From the NCBI GenBank assembly GCA_022842785.1, contig JALHOW010000009.1, positions 1 through 64,000 on the forward strand: a DNA stretch of 64,000 nt, read 5' to 3'. A program made the position numbers and the translations under genes. This stretch comes from Hyphomicrobiaceae bacterium (GTDB taxonomy: Bacteria > Pseudomonadota > Alphaproteobacteria > Rhizobiales > Hyphomicrobiaceae). Below the pieces are notes generated by a model. The model saw nothing but the letters and a program-made list of their open reading frames with translations, searched no databases and had not been told where the DNA came from. Shown here in pieces: positions 18,832 through 27,648 of this stretch. Each line of letters opens with the position of its first letter. Positions within the stretch are counted from its first letter, which is position 1.

Positions 18832-19560
18832 GTGTGGGGGCAGGTGAGAACTGGATGGCGGTTGATCGGCGCAGTGATCGGCATTGCTGCAGGACTTGCG
18901 GTCGTGTCACCGAGCCATGCGCAGGGTACGCGGCAGATAGCTGTCTCGATCGGCGGCCAGGAGGTCATCCTCGTCGTGGATCCGGACCAGTGCATGCTCG
19001 AGCGTGATCATCCCTCCGACAAGCGCGTGTACGAGCTCGTCGAGCGCGGGCTCGCCGGTCAGAACGAGCTGCTGCTGGCGGCCGCCGACTGCGATCAGAT
19101 CGAGCCCTGGCGGAACGGCGCTCGACCGACCCTAGATGATTTCACCCAGGTGCAGATCGGGCTCGTGCATCGCACGCGCAATCTCGCCGGGCGTGAGGAA
19201 GCGACGTCGAAAGAGATCTGCGCGGCCCTTCGCAAGAATGGCGATGCGCTCATCACGGGGCCTGTGGAGGCCGTCCGCGAACGCTTCAACAAGGCGAGTG
19301 ATGTCGTGAAGCTCAACGAGACGCAGTTGGTCGGCGTCGTGCATGAAGATCGCGATGCCTGCTACGCCAGCCTTCTCCAGCGCATCCGGACCGAGCAGGG
19401 TACCGACAAGCTCATTCTCTGCGTCTATGCGCATGTGGTCGTGCGCGGGCGTCTCCTCTACATGTACCGCTACACGGAAGGCGACAACTACGCTTCGATG
19501 GTGAAGATGACCGATTTGCTGCGGAAGTCCGTGCAGGCCCACCTCGATGCCAACCGATAG
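18832..19560 (+). CDS. exported hypothetical protein
   Basis: 242 residues from GTG at 18832, which is preceded by AGGGGAG at good spacing; GTG at 18844 is an alternative. A Sec signal peptide (hydrophobic LIGAVIGIAAGLAVV, then SPSHA cleavage) is followed by a mature domain with four cysteines (QCMLERD, ADCDQIE, EICAALR, DACYASL) and a late LILCVYAHVVVRGRLLYMY strand pair. Probably periplasmic. No family recognised. Next gene kdsA follows 26 bases later. Confidence 0.72.
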   Translation: MWGQVRTGWRLIGAVIGIAAGLAVVSPSHAQGTRQIAVSIGGQEVILVVDPDQCMLERDHPSDKRVYELVERGLAGQNELLLAAADCDQIEPWRNGARPTLDDFTQVQIGLVHRTRNLAGREEATSKEICAALRKNGDALITGPVEAVRERFNKASDVVKLNETQLVGVVHEDRDACYASLLQRIRTEQGTDKLILCVYAHVVVRGRLLYMYRYTEGDNYASMVKMTDLLRKSVQAHLDANR

Positions 19561-19586
19561 TTCACACCACACCAGAAGGAGGGCTC

Positions 19587-20441
19587 ATGAGCAGCAGTGA
19601 TACGCTTAAGCCCAATGCGGAAGTTCGCGTCGGCGATGTGACATTCAGCGCGCGCCGGCCCATTGCGGTGTTCGCTGGCCCCTGCCAGATGGAGAGCCGC
19701 GCGCACGCGCTCGAGATGGCGACGGCGCTCAAGGAGATTGCCGGCCGCCTCGGCCTCGGGCTCGTCTACAAAACGAGCTTCGACAAGGCGAACCGCACGT
19801 CGCTCTCCGGTAAACGGGGGGTTGGCCTCTCCGCCGCGCTCGACGTATACGCCGAGATCCGTTCGAGCCTCGGTCTCCCGGTGCACACCGACGTGCACGA
19901 CGTGGAGCAGTGCGCGATCCTCGCCGAGGTCGTCGATGTCCTGCAGATTCCGGCCTTCATGTGCCGGCAGACGGACCTGCTCGTCGCCGCGGCGAAGACG
20001 GGGCGCGTGGTCAAGATCAAGAAGGGGCAGTTCCTCGCGCCGTGGGACATGGCGAATGCCGTCGCCAAGATCACGGGCAGCGGCAACCCGAACGTGCTCG
20101 TGACCGAGCGTGGTGCCTCCTTCGGCTACAACACCCTCGTGGTGGACATGCGCAGCTTGCCGATCATGGCGGAGACGGGGGCGCCGGTGATCTTCGACGC
20201 GACGCATTCGGTCCAGCAGCCGGGCGGCAAGGGAACAAGCTCCGGCGGCGACCGCCGCTTCGTGCCCGTTCTCGCGCGTGCGGCGGTGGCAGTCGGTGTC
20301 GCAGGCCTCTTCATCGAGACGCATCAGGATCCCGACAACGCACCGTCCGACGGCCCCAACATGGTGCCGCTCAAGGATTTCGAGCGGCTCATGCGCGAGC
20401 TGATGGAGATAGACGCGGTCGCCAAGCGCCACTCGGCCTGA
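19587..20441 (+). CDS. kdsA: 3-deoxy-8-phosphooctulonate (Kdo-8-P) synthase
   Basis: Condenses PEP with arabinose-5-phosphate to Kdo-8-phosphate for lipopolysaccharide inner core. 284 residues. The block AVFAGPCQMES has cysteine C33 at the metal position, the hallmark of metal-dependent (class II) enzymes; the E. coli enzyme has Asn there. Other motifs: YKTSFDKANRTS, RGASFGYN, FDATHSVQQPGG. Strong RBS (AAGGAGGG) before ATG 19587. It works in the same pathway as kdsD at 27649-28680. No pyrG or eno neighbour is visible. Confidence 0.97.
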   Translation: MSSSDTLKPNAEVRVGDVTFSARRPIAVFAGPCQMESRAHALEMATALKEIAGRLGLGLVYKTSFDKANRTSLSGKRGVGLSAALDVYAEIRSSLGLPVHTDVHDVEQCAILAEVVDVLQIPAFMCRQTDLLVAAAKTGRVVKIKKGQFLAPWDMANAVAKITGSGNPNVLVTERGASFGYNTLVVDMRSLPIMAETGAPVIFDATHSVQQPGGKGTSSGGDRRFVPVLARAAVAVGVAGLFIETHQDPDNAPSDGPNMVPLKDFERLMRELMEIDAVAKRHSA

Positions 20442-20590
20442 GGGCCTGGTAAGTGCGCTTCGCGTGATAAGTCGATCACGGATGACCGCGCGATTGCCTT
20501 GAGAAAGGCCCGGTTTATCGGCATTATTTCCTCGTTCGTTGGCGGACCAATGACTTCATGAGAAGTCCGCCCGTCGGAGGAGAAAACGAA

Positions 20591-21544
20591 ATGTCGAAGC
20601 TCATCAAGGCGCTTGCGGGCGCCGCTACTCTTTTGTTTGCAACGCAAGCTGCCCTCGCCCAGGACGCAGGCACGACCTCGCGCTGGGGCAAGGACGATCA
20701 AGCAGGCGCCTCCAACCTCATGACGCCCAAGAAGGTCATGGAGGCCATGAAGTACATGAAGACCGGCAACGTCATCGCGCTCGGCCGGACGTATGAGGCC
20801 GCCATGCCGCTCTTCGGCGCGCGCGCATTCGCGTTGCGCGGTACCGGCGGGCTCGCCGGCGGCCCCGTGGGTGAGAACAACGTCATCTGGATGGACGACT
20901 TCCTGTCCACCGAGATCGGTCAGGTCGGTACGCAGTTCGACGGTCTCGGCCACATCGGCATTGGCGGGCGCAATGTCTTCTACAATGGCAATTCCGCTCA
21001 GGACATCTTCGGACCGACCGGTCTCAAGCGCTTAGGCATCGAGCATGTGAAGCCATTCTTCACGAAGGGCATCCTGATCGACGCGGCAGCGCATCGCGGC
21101 GCGCCGATGAATGCGGGTGACGAGATTACCGTTGCGGATATCGAAGCAGCCCTCAAGAAGCAGGGCCTGACGGCCGATGCCATCGGTGAGGGCGACGTGG
21201 TGCTGTTCCATACGGGCTGGGCCCGTCACTGGATCAAGGACAATGCCACCTTCAATAGCGGCTGCCCGGGCATTGGTCTCGAGGCGGCGCAGTGGCTGAT
21301 CAAGAAGGGTGTCGCGGTTGTCGGCGCGGATACCTGGCCGGTTGAGGTCATTCCCAATCCGAACGCCAAAGCTGCCTTCCCGGTCCATCAGGAGTTCCTG
21401 GCGAAGAACGGCATCTTCATCCACGAGAATGTCGCGACGGAGCGCCTCGCCGAGGCCAAGGTCTATGAGTTCGCCTACATTTTCGCCCCGCTGCCCATCA
21501 AGGGCGCAACGGGCTCACCCGGAAACCCGATCGCCGTGCACTGA
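20591..21544 (+). CDS. periplasmic cyclase family protein (kynurenine-formamidase-like fold)
   Basis: 317 residues starting at ATG 20591 after GGAGGAG. A signal peptide (MSKLIKALAGAATLLFATQAALAQ) targets it to the periplasm. The mature part is a cyclase-family (PF04199) metal-dependent hydrolase: FDGLGHIGIGGRNVFYN supplies the histidine and acid region, LIDAAAHRG and EGDVVLFHTGW are further family blocks, and GADTWPVEV is near the end. Substrate unknown. Members hydrolyse formylkynurenine, isatin or similar amides. Confidence 0.83.
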   Translation: MSKLIKALAGAATLLFATQAALAQDAGTTSRWGKDDQAGASNLMTPKKVMEAMKYMKTGNVIALGRTYEAAMPLFGARAFALRGTGGLAGGPVGENNVIWMDDFLSTEIGQVGTQFDGLGHIGIGGRNVFYNGNSAQDIFGPTGLKRLGIEHVKPFFTKGILIDAAAHRGAPMNAGDEITVADIEAALKKQGLTADAIGEGDVVLFHTGWARHWIKDNATFNSGCPGIGLEAAQWLIKKGVAVVGADTWPVEVIPNPNAKAAFPVHQEFLAKNGIFIHENVATERLAEAKVYEFAYIFAPLPIKGATGSPGNPIAVH

Positions 21545-21561
21545 GCGCTGTAAACTGTTGA

Positions 21562-21585
21562 GGGCGGCGCCTCGTGGTGCCGCCC
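21562..21585 (+). terminator. stable hairpin after the cyclase gene
   Basis: GGGCGGCGCC (21562-21571) and GGTGCCGCCC (21576-21585) make a 10 bp stem with one G:T pair and a TCGT tetraloop, 17 bases after the cyclase stop. No U-tract follows, so termination may be Rho-assisted or the hairpin may only protect the 3' end. Confidence 0.5.
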
Positions 21586-21647
21586 GATTCGCGCCCCGCC
21601 CTTAGAATCATCTACAACCCTCGGCGTCGGAGTGGGTGGGGGTACGC

Positions 21648-23483
21648 ATGGCACGAGGGGCGCGGGCACGAGTACGCGAAATCGATAGCGATGACGCGCA
21701 GGCATACCTGGGTGTCACCGCCTCCGCCCGCGGCTACACGTGGCGCGAGCGCCTCGCGCCGGGAGCCGCGAATACGGCGATCGCCATCAGCCAGCAGCAC
21801 GGACTTCCCGAACTGCTCGGGCGCGTGCTCGCGGCGCGCGGCATCGGCATCGACGAAGTGCCGACGGTGCTCGAGCCGACCATCCGCGCGCTCATGCCCG
21901 ATCCGAGCACGCTCAATGACATGGACAAGGCCGCGCGTCGGCTCGCGGATGCGGTCGTCAGGCGCGAGCGCGTCGCGGTTTTCGGTGATTACGACGTCGA
22001 TGGCGCGTGCTCGTCCGCACTCATGCGCCGCTTCTTTATGGCTCATGGCCTCGATGCGACGATCTACATTCCCGACCGCATGTTCGAGGGCTACGGTCCG
22101 AACGTGCCGGCGATAAAGGGGCTCGTCGAGAAGGGCGCGCAGCTCATCGTGACCGTGGATTGCGGCACGACGAGCTTCGAGGCACTGGCACCGCAGCATC
22201 GCGGCAAGACCGACGTCCTCATCATCGACCACCATCAGGCCGACGAGCAGCTGCCCGAAGTGAGTGCGGTCGTCAATCCGAACCGACAGGACGATATCTC
22301 CGGGCTCGGACATCTCTGTGCGGCGGGCGTCGTCTTCATGGTGCTCGTCGCGACGACGCGCGAGCTACGCCAGCGCGGCTACTACGACAAGAACGGCCAG
22401 CCGCCCGATCTTCTCTCCATGCTCGATCTGGTCGCGTTGGCGACGGTGTGCGATGTGGTGCCGCTGCAGACGCTCAATCGCGCCTATGTCACGCGCGGCC
22501 TGGAGGTCATGCGCCAGCGCCAGAACATCGGCCTGCGCGCGCTCGTCGATGCGGCGGGCCTCAACCAGCCGCCGACGCCATATCTGCTGGGTTTTGTGCT
22601 TGGGCCGCGCATCAATGCCGGCGGGCGCATCGGCGATGCGGCACTGGGCGCGCGCCTCCTCTCGCTCGACGACGAGACGGAAGCGGCCCGCATTGCCGTG
22701 CAGCTCGACAAGCTCAATCGCGAGCGCAAGACTATCGAGACGCAGATGCTCGAAGAGGCAACGGCGGAAGCCGACCGCCTCATCGACGAGATGCCGGATC
22801 TGCCGATGCTGGTGGTCGCCTCCGAGCGTTGGCACAAGGGCGTCGTTGGGCTCGTCGCGAGCCGTCTTGTCGATCGCTTCGGGCGTCCGGCGTGCGTGAT
22901 TGCTTGGGAAGGTCCTGATCAGGGGACGGGTTCGCTACGCTCCATCGCTGGCGTCGATATCGGATCGGCCGTGCGCGCGGCGGCAGCCGATGGCCTGCTG
23001 CTCAAGGGTGGTGGGCACGCCATGGCGGCGGGCCTCACGGTTGCGCGCGACAAGTTCGAGGCGGCGCGCACATATCTCGCCGAGCAGGTTGCCTCACCCG
23101 CGACGACAGCGCGTGCCGCGCGTGCCCTGGAGATCGACGGTGCACTCACGCCCGCTGCTGCCAACGACACACTCATCGATCTCATCGAGCGCGCGGGACC
23201 TTACGGCCAGGGCAATCCGCAGCCACGTTTTGTCTTCCCCGCGCATCGCGTGCGCTTTGCCAAGGTCATGGGGGAGGCGCATCTGCGCGTGACGCTCGAA
23301 GCCGATGACGGCAGCCGCATCGAGGGCATAGCCTTCCGCGCGGTTGGGCAACCGCTCGGCGAGTTGCTCACGAATACAGGCGGTATGCCGATCCACGTCG
23401 CCGGGAACCTGCGCCGCGATACATGGGGCGGCCGCCAGCGCATTGAGCTGCAGATCGAGGATGCGGCTGATCCGAGAAGGTAA
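21648..23483 (+). CDS. recJ: single-stranded-DNA-specific 5'-3' exonuclease RecJ
   Basis: Recombination/repair nuclease that degrades 5' ends. 611 residues from ATG 21648, with GGTGGGGG upstream. DHH-family motifs are in order: GDYDVDGACSS (motif I), VDCGTTS (II), IIDHHQAD (III, the DHH), then a DHHA1 region with VVASERWHKGVVGLVASRL and LLKGGGHAMAAGL (GGGH motif), and a C-terminal OB-like RecJ_OB region. Length is normal. The TAA stop abuts a long palindrome. Confidence 0.96.
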   Translation: MARGARARVREIDSDDAQAYLGVTASARGYTWRERLAPGAANTAIAISQQHGLPELLGRVLAARGIGIDEVPTVLEPTIRALMPDPSTLNDMDKAARRLADAVVRRERVAVFGDYDVDGACSSALMRRFFMAHGLDATIYIPDRMFEGYGPNVPAIKGLVEKGAQLIVTVDCGTTSFEALAPQHRGKTDVLIIDHHQADEQLPEVSAVVNPNRQDDISGLGHLCAAGVVFMVLVATTRELRQRGYYDKNGQPPDLLSMLDLVALATVCDVVPLQTLNRAYVTRGLEVMRQRQNIGLRALVDAAGLNQPPTPYLLGFVLGPRINAGGRIGDAALGARLLSLDDETEAARIAVQLDKLNRERKTIETQMLEEATAEADRLIDEMPDLPMLVVASERWHKGVVGLVASRLVDRFGRPACVIAWEGPDQGTGSLRSIAGVDIGSAVRAAAADGLLLKGGGHAMAAGLTVARDKFEAARTYLAEQVASPATTARAARALEIDGALTPAAANDTLIDLIERAGPYGQGNPQPRFVFPAHRVRFAKVMGEAHLRVTLEADDGSRIEGIAFRAVGQPLGELLTNTGGMPIHVAGNLRRDTWGGRQRIELQIEDAADPRR

Positions 23484-23715
23484 TTCGCGCCTGCGGCGCG
23501 ACGGGGCTTTCGCCCCTGCCCCGAACCGGGGAGCCCCCGGACCCCCTTCTTTTTTAGACTTGCTTGGACGCGGCACACTCACCTTCTGCCCGTGTTGGAC
23601 GGGGAAAAGGGTCGGTGCATTCGCAGCGGACTCCAAATCCATAAAAGGCGGGGGTTTCGGGGGTGTCGCCCGATCGGGTGCAGGGCTGAGGCCCTGCTCG
23701 CGCCGAAGGCGCGAA
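23484..23715. repeat. ~230-bp imperfect palindromic element filling the recJ-suhB gap
   Basis: No coding sequence. Ends TTCGCGCC (23484) and GGCGCGAA (to 23715) are inverted copies. Moving inward, each arm repeats the same order: a GCGCC/GGCGC mini-hairpin, a GGGC..GCCC hairpin (GGGGCTTTCGCCCC on the left, GCAGGGCCTCAGCCCTGC on the right, read inward), a CCCGAxCGGG block, CCCC tracts and a TTTT run. The arms meet at CTTCTGCCCGT (23583-23593) and ACGGGGAAAAG (23599-23609), with GTTGG between. It begins directly after the recJ stop. Left arm 23526-23555 (CCGGGG-AG-C-CCCCGG, then T6) could end recJ transcripts. Confidence 0.78.
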
Positions 23716-23807
23716 CATAACCGCGACCCGGCCGCCTCTTGTATCTCCGGCCCCCAGGCGGTAGGGGTTCAGCCTTCCATCAGTTCAGGCCAAAAAACCG
23801 AGGCGCC

Positions 23808-24599
23808 ATGCCCGTATCCGCGCTTATGAATGTCATGATCGGGGCTGCCCGCAAGGCCGGGCGCAGCCTCTCGCGCGATTTCGGCGAGGTGTCGCAGCTC
23901 CAGGTCTCGGTCAAGGGCCCGGCGAACTTCGTATCCGCTGCGGACCAGCGCGCCGAAGAGATCGTCTATCGCGAGCTGGCGAAGGCCCGGCAGGGCTACG
24001 GCTTCCTCATGGAGGAGGGCGGCGAGATCGAGGGTGATGACAAGACGCATCGCTGGATCGTCGATCCGCTCGACGGCACGACGAACTTCCTGCATTCGAT
24101 CCCGCTGTTTGCGATCTCGATTGCGCTCGAGCGCGATGGCGAGCTGGTCGCGGGCCTCATCTACAACCCGGTGTCTGACGAGCTCTATACGGCCGAGAAG
24201 GGCAAGGGCGCGTTCCTGAATGACAGGCGGCTTCGCGTGGCCGCGCGCAAGTCGCTGCAGGACAGCGTGCTAGGGACTGGTATCCCATTCCGCGGGCGCG
24301 GCGGGTATGAGCGCTACGAGCGTGAGACGCGGCCGCTCATGCGCGAAGTCGCCGGTATCAGGCGCACGGGCGCGGCGTCCGTCGACCTTGCCTGGACGGC
24401 TGCCGGACGCTTTGACGGCTACTGGGAGCACGATCTGCAACCTTGGGATATTGCCGCAGGCATCGTTATCCTGAGAGAGGCGGGCGGCATCGCAACAGAC
24501 ATTGCCGGTGGCGAGGAGATGCTCGACAAGGGCAGCATTGTTGCGGGCAATCCGACGATCCATAAGTTGCTGCTGGGGGCGCTCCAGAAGGCGTCGTGA
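23808..24599 (+). CDS. suhB: inositol monophosphatase family protein (SuhB-like)
   Basis: 263 residues from ATG 23808. Li-sensitive phosphatase motifs: motif A FLMEEGG (E70) with IVDPLDGTTNF (D86, D89) for metal binding, and motif B WEHDLQPWDIAAG for the third metal. Hydrolyses inositol-1-phosphate and related sugar phosphates; in proteobacteria SuhB also associates with transcription antitermination complexes. Stand-alone gene preceded by the palindromic element; no strong RBS is seen (GAGGCGCC). Confidence 0.9.
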   Translation: MPVSALMNVMIGAARKAGRSLSRDFGEVSQLQVSVKGPANFVSAADQRAEEIVYRELAKARQGYGFLMEEGGEIEGDDKTHRWIVDPLDGTTNFLHSIPLFAISIALERDGELVAGLIYNPVSDELYTAEKGKGAFLNDRRLRVAARKSLQDSVLGTGIPFRGRGGYERYERETRPLMREVAGIRRTGAASVDLAWTAAGRFDGYWEHDLQPWDIAAGIVILREAGGIATDIAGGEEMLDKGSIVAGNPTIHKLLLGALQKAS

Positions 24600-24772
24600 T
24601 CGCGTGGTTCTCGATGCCTTCGAATTGCCATGACTGGACAGTTGTGATTTTCGCCACAGTCCCTGGTTGTTTTGCCACGATCATCGGGTAGTGTTTGCTG
24701 CACTGCGTGCCGACTGCCGCGTTCCACGGCGGCTCTGTGACGTGTGGCTGAGGTGTGAGGCGGAGTTGAGCA

Positions 24773-25813
24773 ATGGCGAGAGGAACGCGGCCGACTGAGC
24801 TGGCGTCCAGACGGCTGCACCGAACGCTCAATACGCCGGGGCCATTCCTCCGCGGCATGTTGGTCTTCGTGGTGATCGTCGGCCTGTGCGGCGCCATTCT
24901 CTACCAGCAGATCCAGCACGCCTTCTGGGCGAACCCGGTGCTCAATGGGTTCATTCTTGCGGTGCTCGGCATCGGCATCTTGCGCGCCTTCGGGCAGGTG
25001 ATCCGCCTCTATCCCGAGATCCGCTGGGTGAATGCGTTCCGCATTGCCGATCCGGGCCTCGCCATCGAGCACAAGCCAGTGCTGCTGGCGCCGATGGCGA
25101 CCATGCTGCGCGATCGCACGGGGCATCTCTCGCTTTCGACCTCGTCGATGCGCTCGATCATGGATTCGATCGGCGGGCGCCTCGATGAAGCGCGCGATAC
25201 CGGCCGCTATCTCGTCGGCCTTCTGGTTTTCCTCGGGCTGCTCGGCACGTTCTGGGGCCTTCTCGACACGATCAATTCGGTCGGCAACACTATCAACTCG
25301 CTCGACACGAAGGGCAGCGACAGCGTGCTCATGTTCGAGGAGCTGAAATCGGGACTGTCCGGTCCGCTACGCGGCATGGGCACGGCCTTCTCGTCATCGC
25401 TGATGGGTCTCGGTGGGTCGCTGGTGCTCGGCTTTCTCGATCTGCAGTCGAGTCACGCGCACAACCGCTTCTACAACGAGCTCGAGGAATGGCTCTCCGG
25501 CATTACGGAGCTGACGCCGGGTGGTGAGCAGAATGGCGAGGTCGGCCAGCAGATCTACGGCGCTCTGTTCGAAGTCCAGCGCACGATCGCCGAGCTTTCC
25601 GATCGCATTCATATGATCGGGTCTTCGGGCGGCCAGGGCGCGGAGAGCATGCGCGAGGTCGGGCGCGGCCTGCAGGAGGTCGTTGTCCAGATGCGGGCCG
25701 AGCAGAAGATCGTGCGCGAGTGGGTCGACGAGCAGGCGGCGCGTCAGTCTGAGATGACGTCGGCGCTGCGCGATCTCTCAGGTCGCGGCGGCGGATCACG
25801 GCGAGGTAGCTAG
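24773..25813 (+). CDS. MotA/TolQ/ExbB-type proton-channel family protein
   Basis: 346 residues. N-terminal membrane helices MLVFVVIVGLCGAILY (about residues 29-44) and GFILAVLGIGILRAF, then a cytoplasmic stretch and the conserved channel helix RYLVGLLVFLGLLGTFWGLLDTI (residue ~143 onward), and a second pore-region helix (FSSSLMGLGGSLVLGFLDL). The C terminus is helical. It likely forms the stator pore with the OmpA-domain protein encoded three bases downstream; the pair uses ion flow to act on the cell wall or envelope (inferred from the family). No flagellar genes are nearby, so a motility role is not supported. Confidence 0.85.
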   Translation: MARGTRPTELASRRLHRTLNTPGPFLRGMLVFVVIVGLCGAILYQQIQHAFWANPVLNGFILAVLGIGILRAFGQVIRLYPEIRWVNAFRIADPGLAIEHKPVLLAPMATMLRDRTGHLSLSTSSMRSIMDSIGGRLDEARDTGRYLVGLLVFLGLLGTFWGLLDTINSVGNTINSLDTKGSDSVLMFEELKSGLSGPLRGMGTAFSSSLMGLGGSLVLGFLDLQSSHAHNRFYNELEEWLSGITELTPGGEQNGEVGQQIYGALFEVQRTIAELSDRIHMIGSSGGQGAESMREVGRGLQEVVVQMRAEQKIVREWVDEQAARQSEMTSALRDLSGRGGGSRRGS

Positions 25814-25816
25814 TCT

Positions 25817-26845
25817 ATGGCGGGCTCGCGCTCACGGCGTTCGAACGAGTACGGCGAGTTCTGGCCGGGTTACGTCGATGTCATGTCGACGCTGCTTCTG
25901 ACGTTCGTGTTCCTGCTCTCGCTGTTCATGCTCGCCCAGTTCTTTGTGAGCCAGGAGTCGGGCCGCAAGGATACCGCCCTCGGAAAGCTGAACCTCCAGA
26001 TCGCTGAACTCACGAGCCTGCTCTCGCTCGAAAAGGGCAAGAGTCGTTCGCTCGAGGACGAACTCGCTTCTATCCAGGCGACCCTCGCGTCGGCACGCGC
26101 AGAGAGTGCGCGCCTGTCCGGCCTTGCAGGGCTCGATGCAGAGCGCGCCGGGGCAGCCGAGGCGCGGAGCCTCGGCCTGACAAAAGAGCTCGAAGGTCAG
26201 AAGGAAATTTCGAGCGAGGCCCTTGCCAAGGTTGACCTCCTTAATCAGCAGCTGCTTGCGCTGCGCCGCCAGATTGCGGCGCTCAACGAGGCGCTGGCCG
26301 CGGCCGAATCCAAGGACAAGGATTCGCAGGCGCGGATCTCGGATCTGGGTGCGCGGCTCAATGTCGTGCTCGCCCGGCAGGTGCAGGAGCTGCAGCGCTA
26401 TCGTTCGGATTTCTTCGGTCGCCTGCGGGAGCTGCTGAGGGATCGCAAGGATATCCGCATTGTCGGCGACCGCTTTGTCTTCCAGTCGGAGGTGCTCTTT
26501 CCTTCCGGCCAGGCGACCATGACGCCGGAAGGTCTGGCGGCGATCGACCAGCTGGCGGCGGCCATCGTCGAACTCGAGCGGCAGATCCCGAAGGAGATCG
26601 GCTGGGCCCTGCAGGTGGATGGGCATACGGATGCGCGCCCCATCGCGAGCAGTGCATTTCCGTCGAACTGGGAGCTGTCCAGTGCGCGTGCGATCAGCGT
26701 CGTGAAGTACCTGATCAGCCGGGGTGTGCCGCCCAACCGCCTCGTGGCGGCGGGCTATGGCGAGTTCGCGCCTCTCGAAGACGGGGCAAGCGACGAGGTA
26801 TTGCGCCGAAATCGCCGTATTGAGCTCAAACTGACAAACCGTTGA
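25817..26845 (+). CDS. MotB-like OmpA-domain peptidoglycan-binding protein
   Basis: 342 residues. A short cytoplasmic N terminus, one membrane helix beginning YVDVMSTLLLTFVFLLSLF with D21 at the position of the proton-carrying Asp of MotB, a long coiled coil (about 50-190), and a C-terminal OmpA/MotB domain with ALQVDGHTDARPI and SSARAISVVKYLISRGV, the peptidoglycan-binding core. ATG at 25817 follows the MotA/ExbB-like stop by three bases, so the two form one unit. The long coiled coil is longer than in flagellar MotB and suggests a periplasmic rod between membrane and wall. Confidence 0.87.
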   Translation: MAGSRSRRSNEYGEFWPGYVDVMSTLLLTFVFLLSLFMLAQFFVSQESGRKDTALGKLNLQIAELTSLLSLEKGKSRSLEDELASIQATLASARAESARLSGLAGLDAERAGAAEARSLGLTKELEGQKEISSEALAKVDLLNQQLLALRRQIAALNEALAAAESKDKDSQARISDLGARLNVVLARQVQELQRYRSDFFGRLRELLRDRKDIRIVGDRFVFQSEVLFPSGQATMTPEGLAAIDQLAAAIVELERQIPKEIGWALQVDGHTDARPIASSAFPSNWELSSARAISVVKYLISRGVPPNRLVAAGYGEFAPLEDGASDEVLRRNRRIELKLTNR

Positions 26846-26877
26846 GCCGCCGGCCATTTTTGAACACATCTAAACAG

Positions 26878-26897
26878 GCAGCCCTAACAAGGGCTGC
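26878..26897 (+). terminator. hairpin after the MotB-like gene
   Basis: GCAGCCCT (26878-26885) and AGGGCTGC (26890-26897) form a perfect 8 bp stem with an AACA loop, 32 bases after the stop. A second small hairpin (CGACG-GCC-CGTCG) follows at once. No U-tract, so terminator status is tentative. Confidence 0.45.
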
Positions 26898-27069
26898 GAC
26901 GGCCCGTCGGTTGCGGCTCAGGGCCCTTGCGCGCTATAAGGCAGTAACTTGGTTGTGAAAAAACACTGGATGTTGACCCCAAAAGTCGAGTATTCCCATC
27001 GGGAATGACTGCGAGACGATTGGGCTCGCCCTTTTCTAGACGGCGCGACAACGCTTGGTGAGCGGAAAT

Positions 27070-27522
27070 ATGCACAAAGCACATGGTCATGAGGATAACG
27101 GCAGACCCCTCGACGAAGCCGAGGTAACCGAGCTGCTGCGCCGGGCCAGGCTGCGTCCGACGCGCCAACGCCTCGCGCTCGGCGGTCTGCTGTTCACCGA
27201 TCACGGCCGCCACGTGACGGCTGAGATCCTGCACGCCGAGGCGGTAGCGGGTGGCGAGCGCGTATCGCTCGCGACGGTCTACAACACGCTGCACCAGTTC
27301 AAACGGGCCGGTCTCGTGCGCGAACTCGCGATCGACGGCACCCGGACGTACTTCGATACGAACACGTCGAACCACAGCCATTTCTATGTCGAGCAGGATG
27401 GCCGGCTGATGGACATCCCGGACGGCTCGATCCGCGTCGACGGCTTGCCGACACCGCCCAAGGGGATGCGCATCAGCCACGTCGATGTGGTCGTGCGTCT
27501 CATCGAGGACAAACGCGATTAG
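27070..27522 (+). CDS. irr: iron response regulator Irr (Fur family)
   Basis: 150 residues from ATG 27070; GTG 27058 and TTG 27055 are longer options. Fur-type winged helix (LRRARLRPTRQRLALGGLLF; recognition helix region SLATVYNTLHQFKRAGLV), then the dimerisation domain with TYFDTNTSNHSHFYVEQDG. H102 and H104 lie in the histidine cluster used for haem/metal sensing in Irr. The N-terminal haem regulatory motif GCPW of Bradyrhizobium Irr is absent, as in several rhizobia. Irr controls haem and iron genes in Alphaproteobacteria. Ends in a clear terminator. Confidence 0.9.
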   Translation: MHKAHGHEDNGRPLDEAEVTELLRRARLRPTRQRLALGGLLFTDHGRHVTAEILHAEAVAGGERVSLATVYNTLHQFKRAGLVRELAIDGTRTYFDTNTSNHSHFYVEQDGRLMDIPDGSIRVDGLPTPPKGMRISHVDVVVRLIEDKRD

Positions 27523-27555
27523 ATTGCAGCCCTTCCGGCGCTGCCGATCAAACAC

Positions 27556-27592
27556 AAGGGCCGCGAGCATCGTGTGATGCCCGCGGCCTTTT
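27556..27592 (+). terminator. Rho-independent terminator after irr
   Basis: Starting 34 bases after the irr stop, AAGGGCCGCGAGCATCG and TGATGCCCGCGGCCTT form a long near-perfect stem (main pairing GGCCGCGAGCATC / GATGCCCGCGGCC with one mismatch) closed by a short loop and followed by TTTT. Textbook intrinsic terminator for irr; it also separates irr from the convergent kdsD. Confidence 0.85.
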
Positions 27593-27648
27593 CATTTCGC
27601 GATAAGGCCGACGTCAGCCGCCCCAATACTGATAGTGGTAGGCGTTGT

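Noticed and set aside
23526-23555. Canonical Rho-independent terminator for recJ in the palindrome
   Set aside because: The CCGGGG/CCCCGG stem is present but the T-run starts about ten bases after the stem, too far for a canonical terminator, so it is noted only as a possible terminator within the repeat entry.
24773-26845. MotA-like plus OmpA-domain pair resembling ZorA/ZorB of the Zorya anti-phage system
   Set aside because: No ZorC, ZorD or ZorE is adjacent; neighbours are suhB and irr. The pair looks like a conserved housekeeping stator pair.
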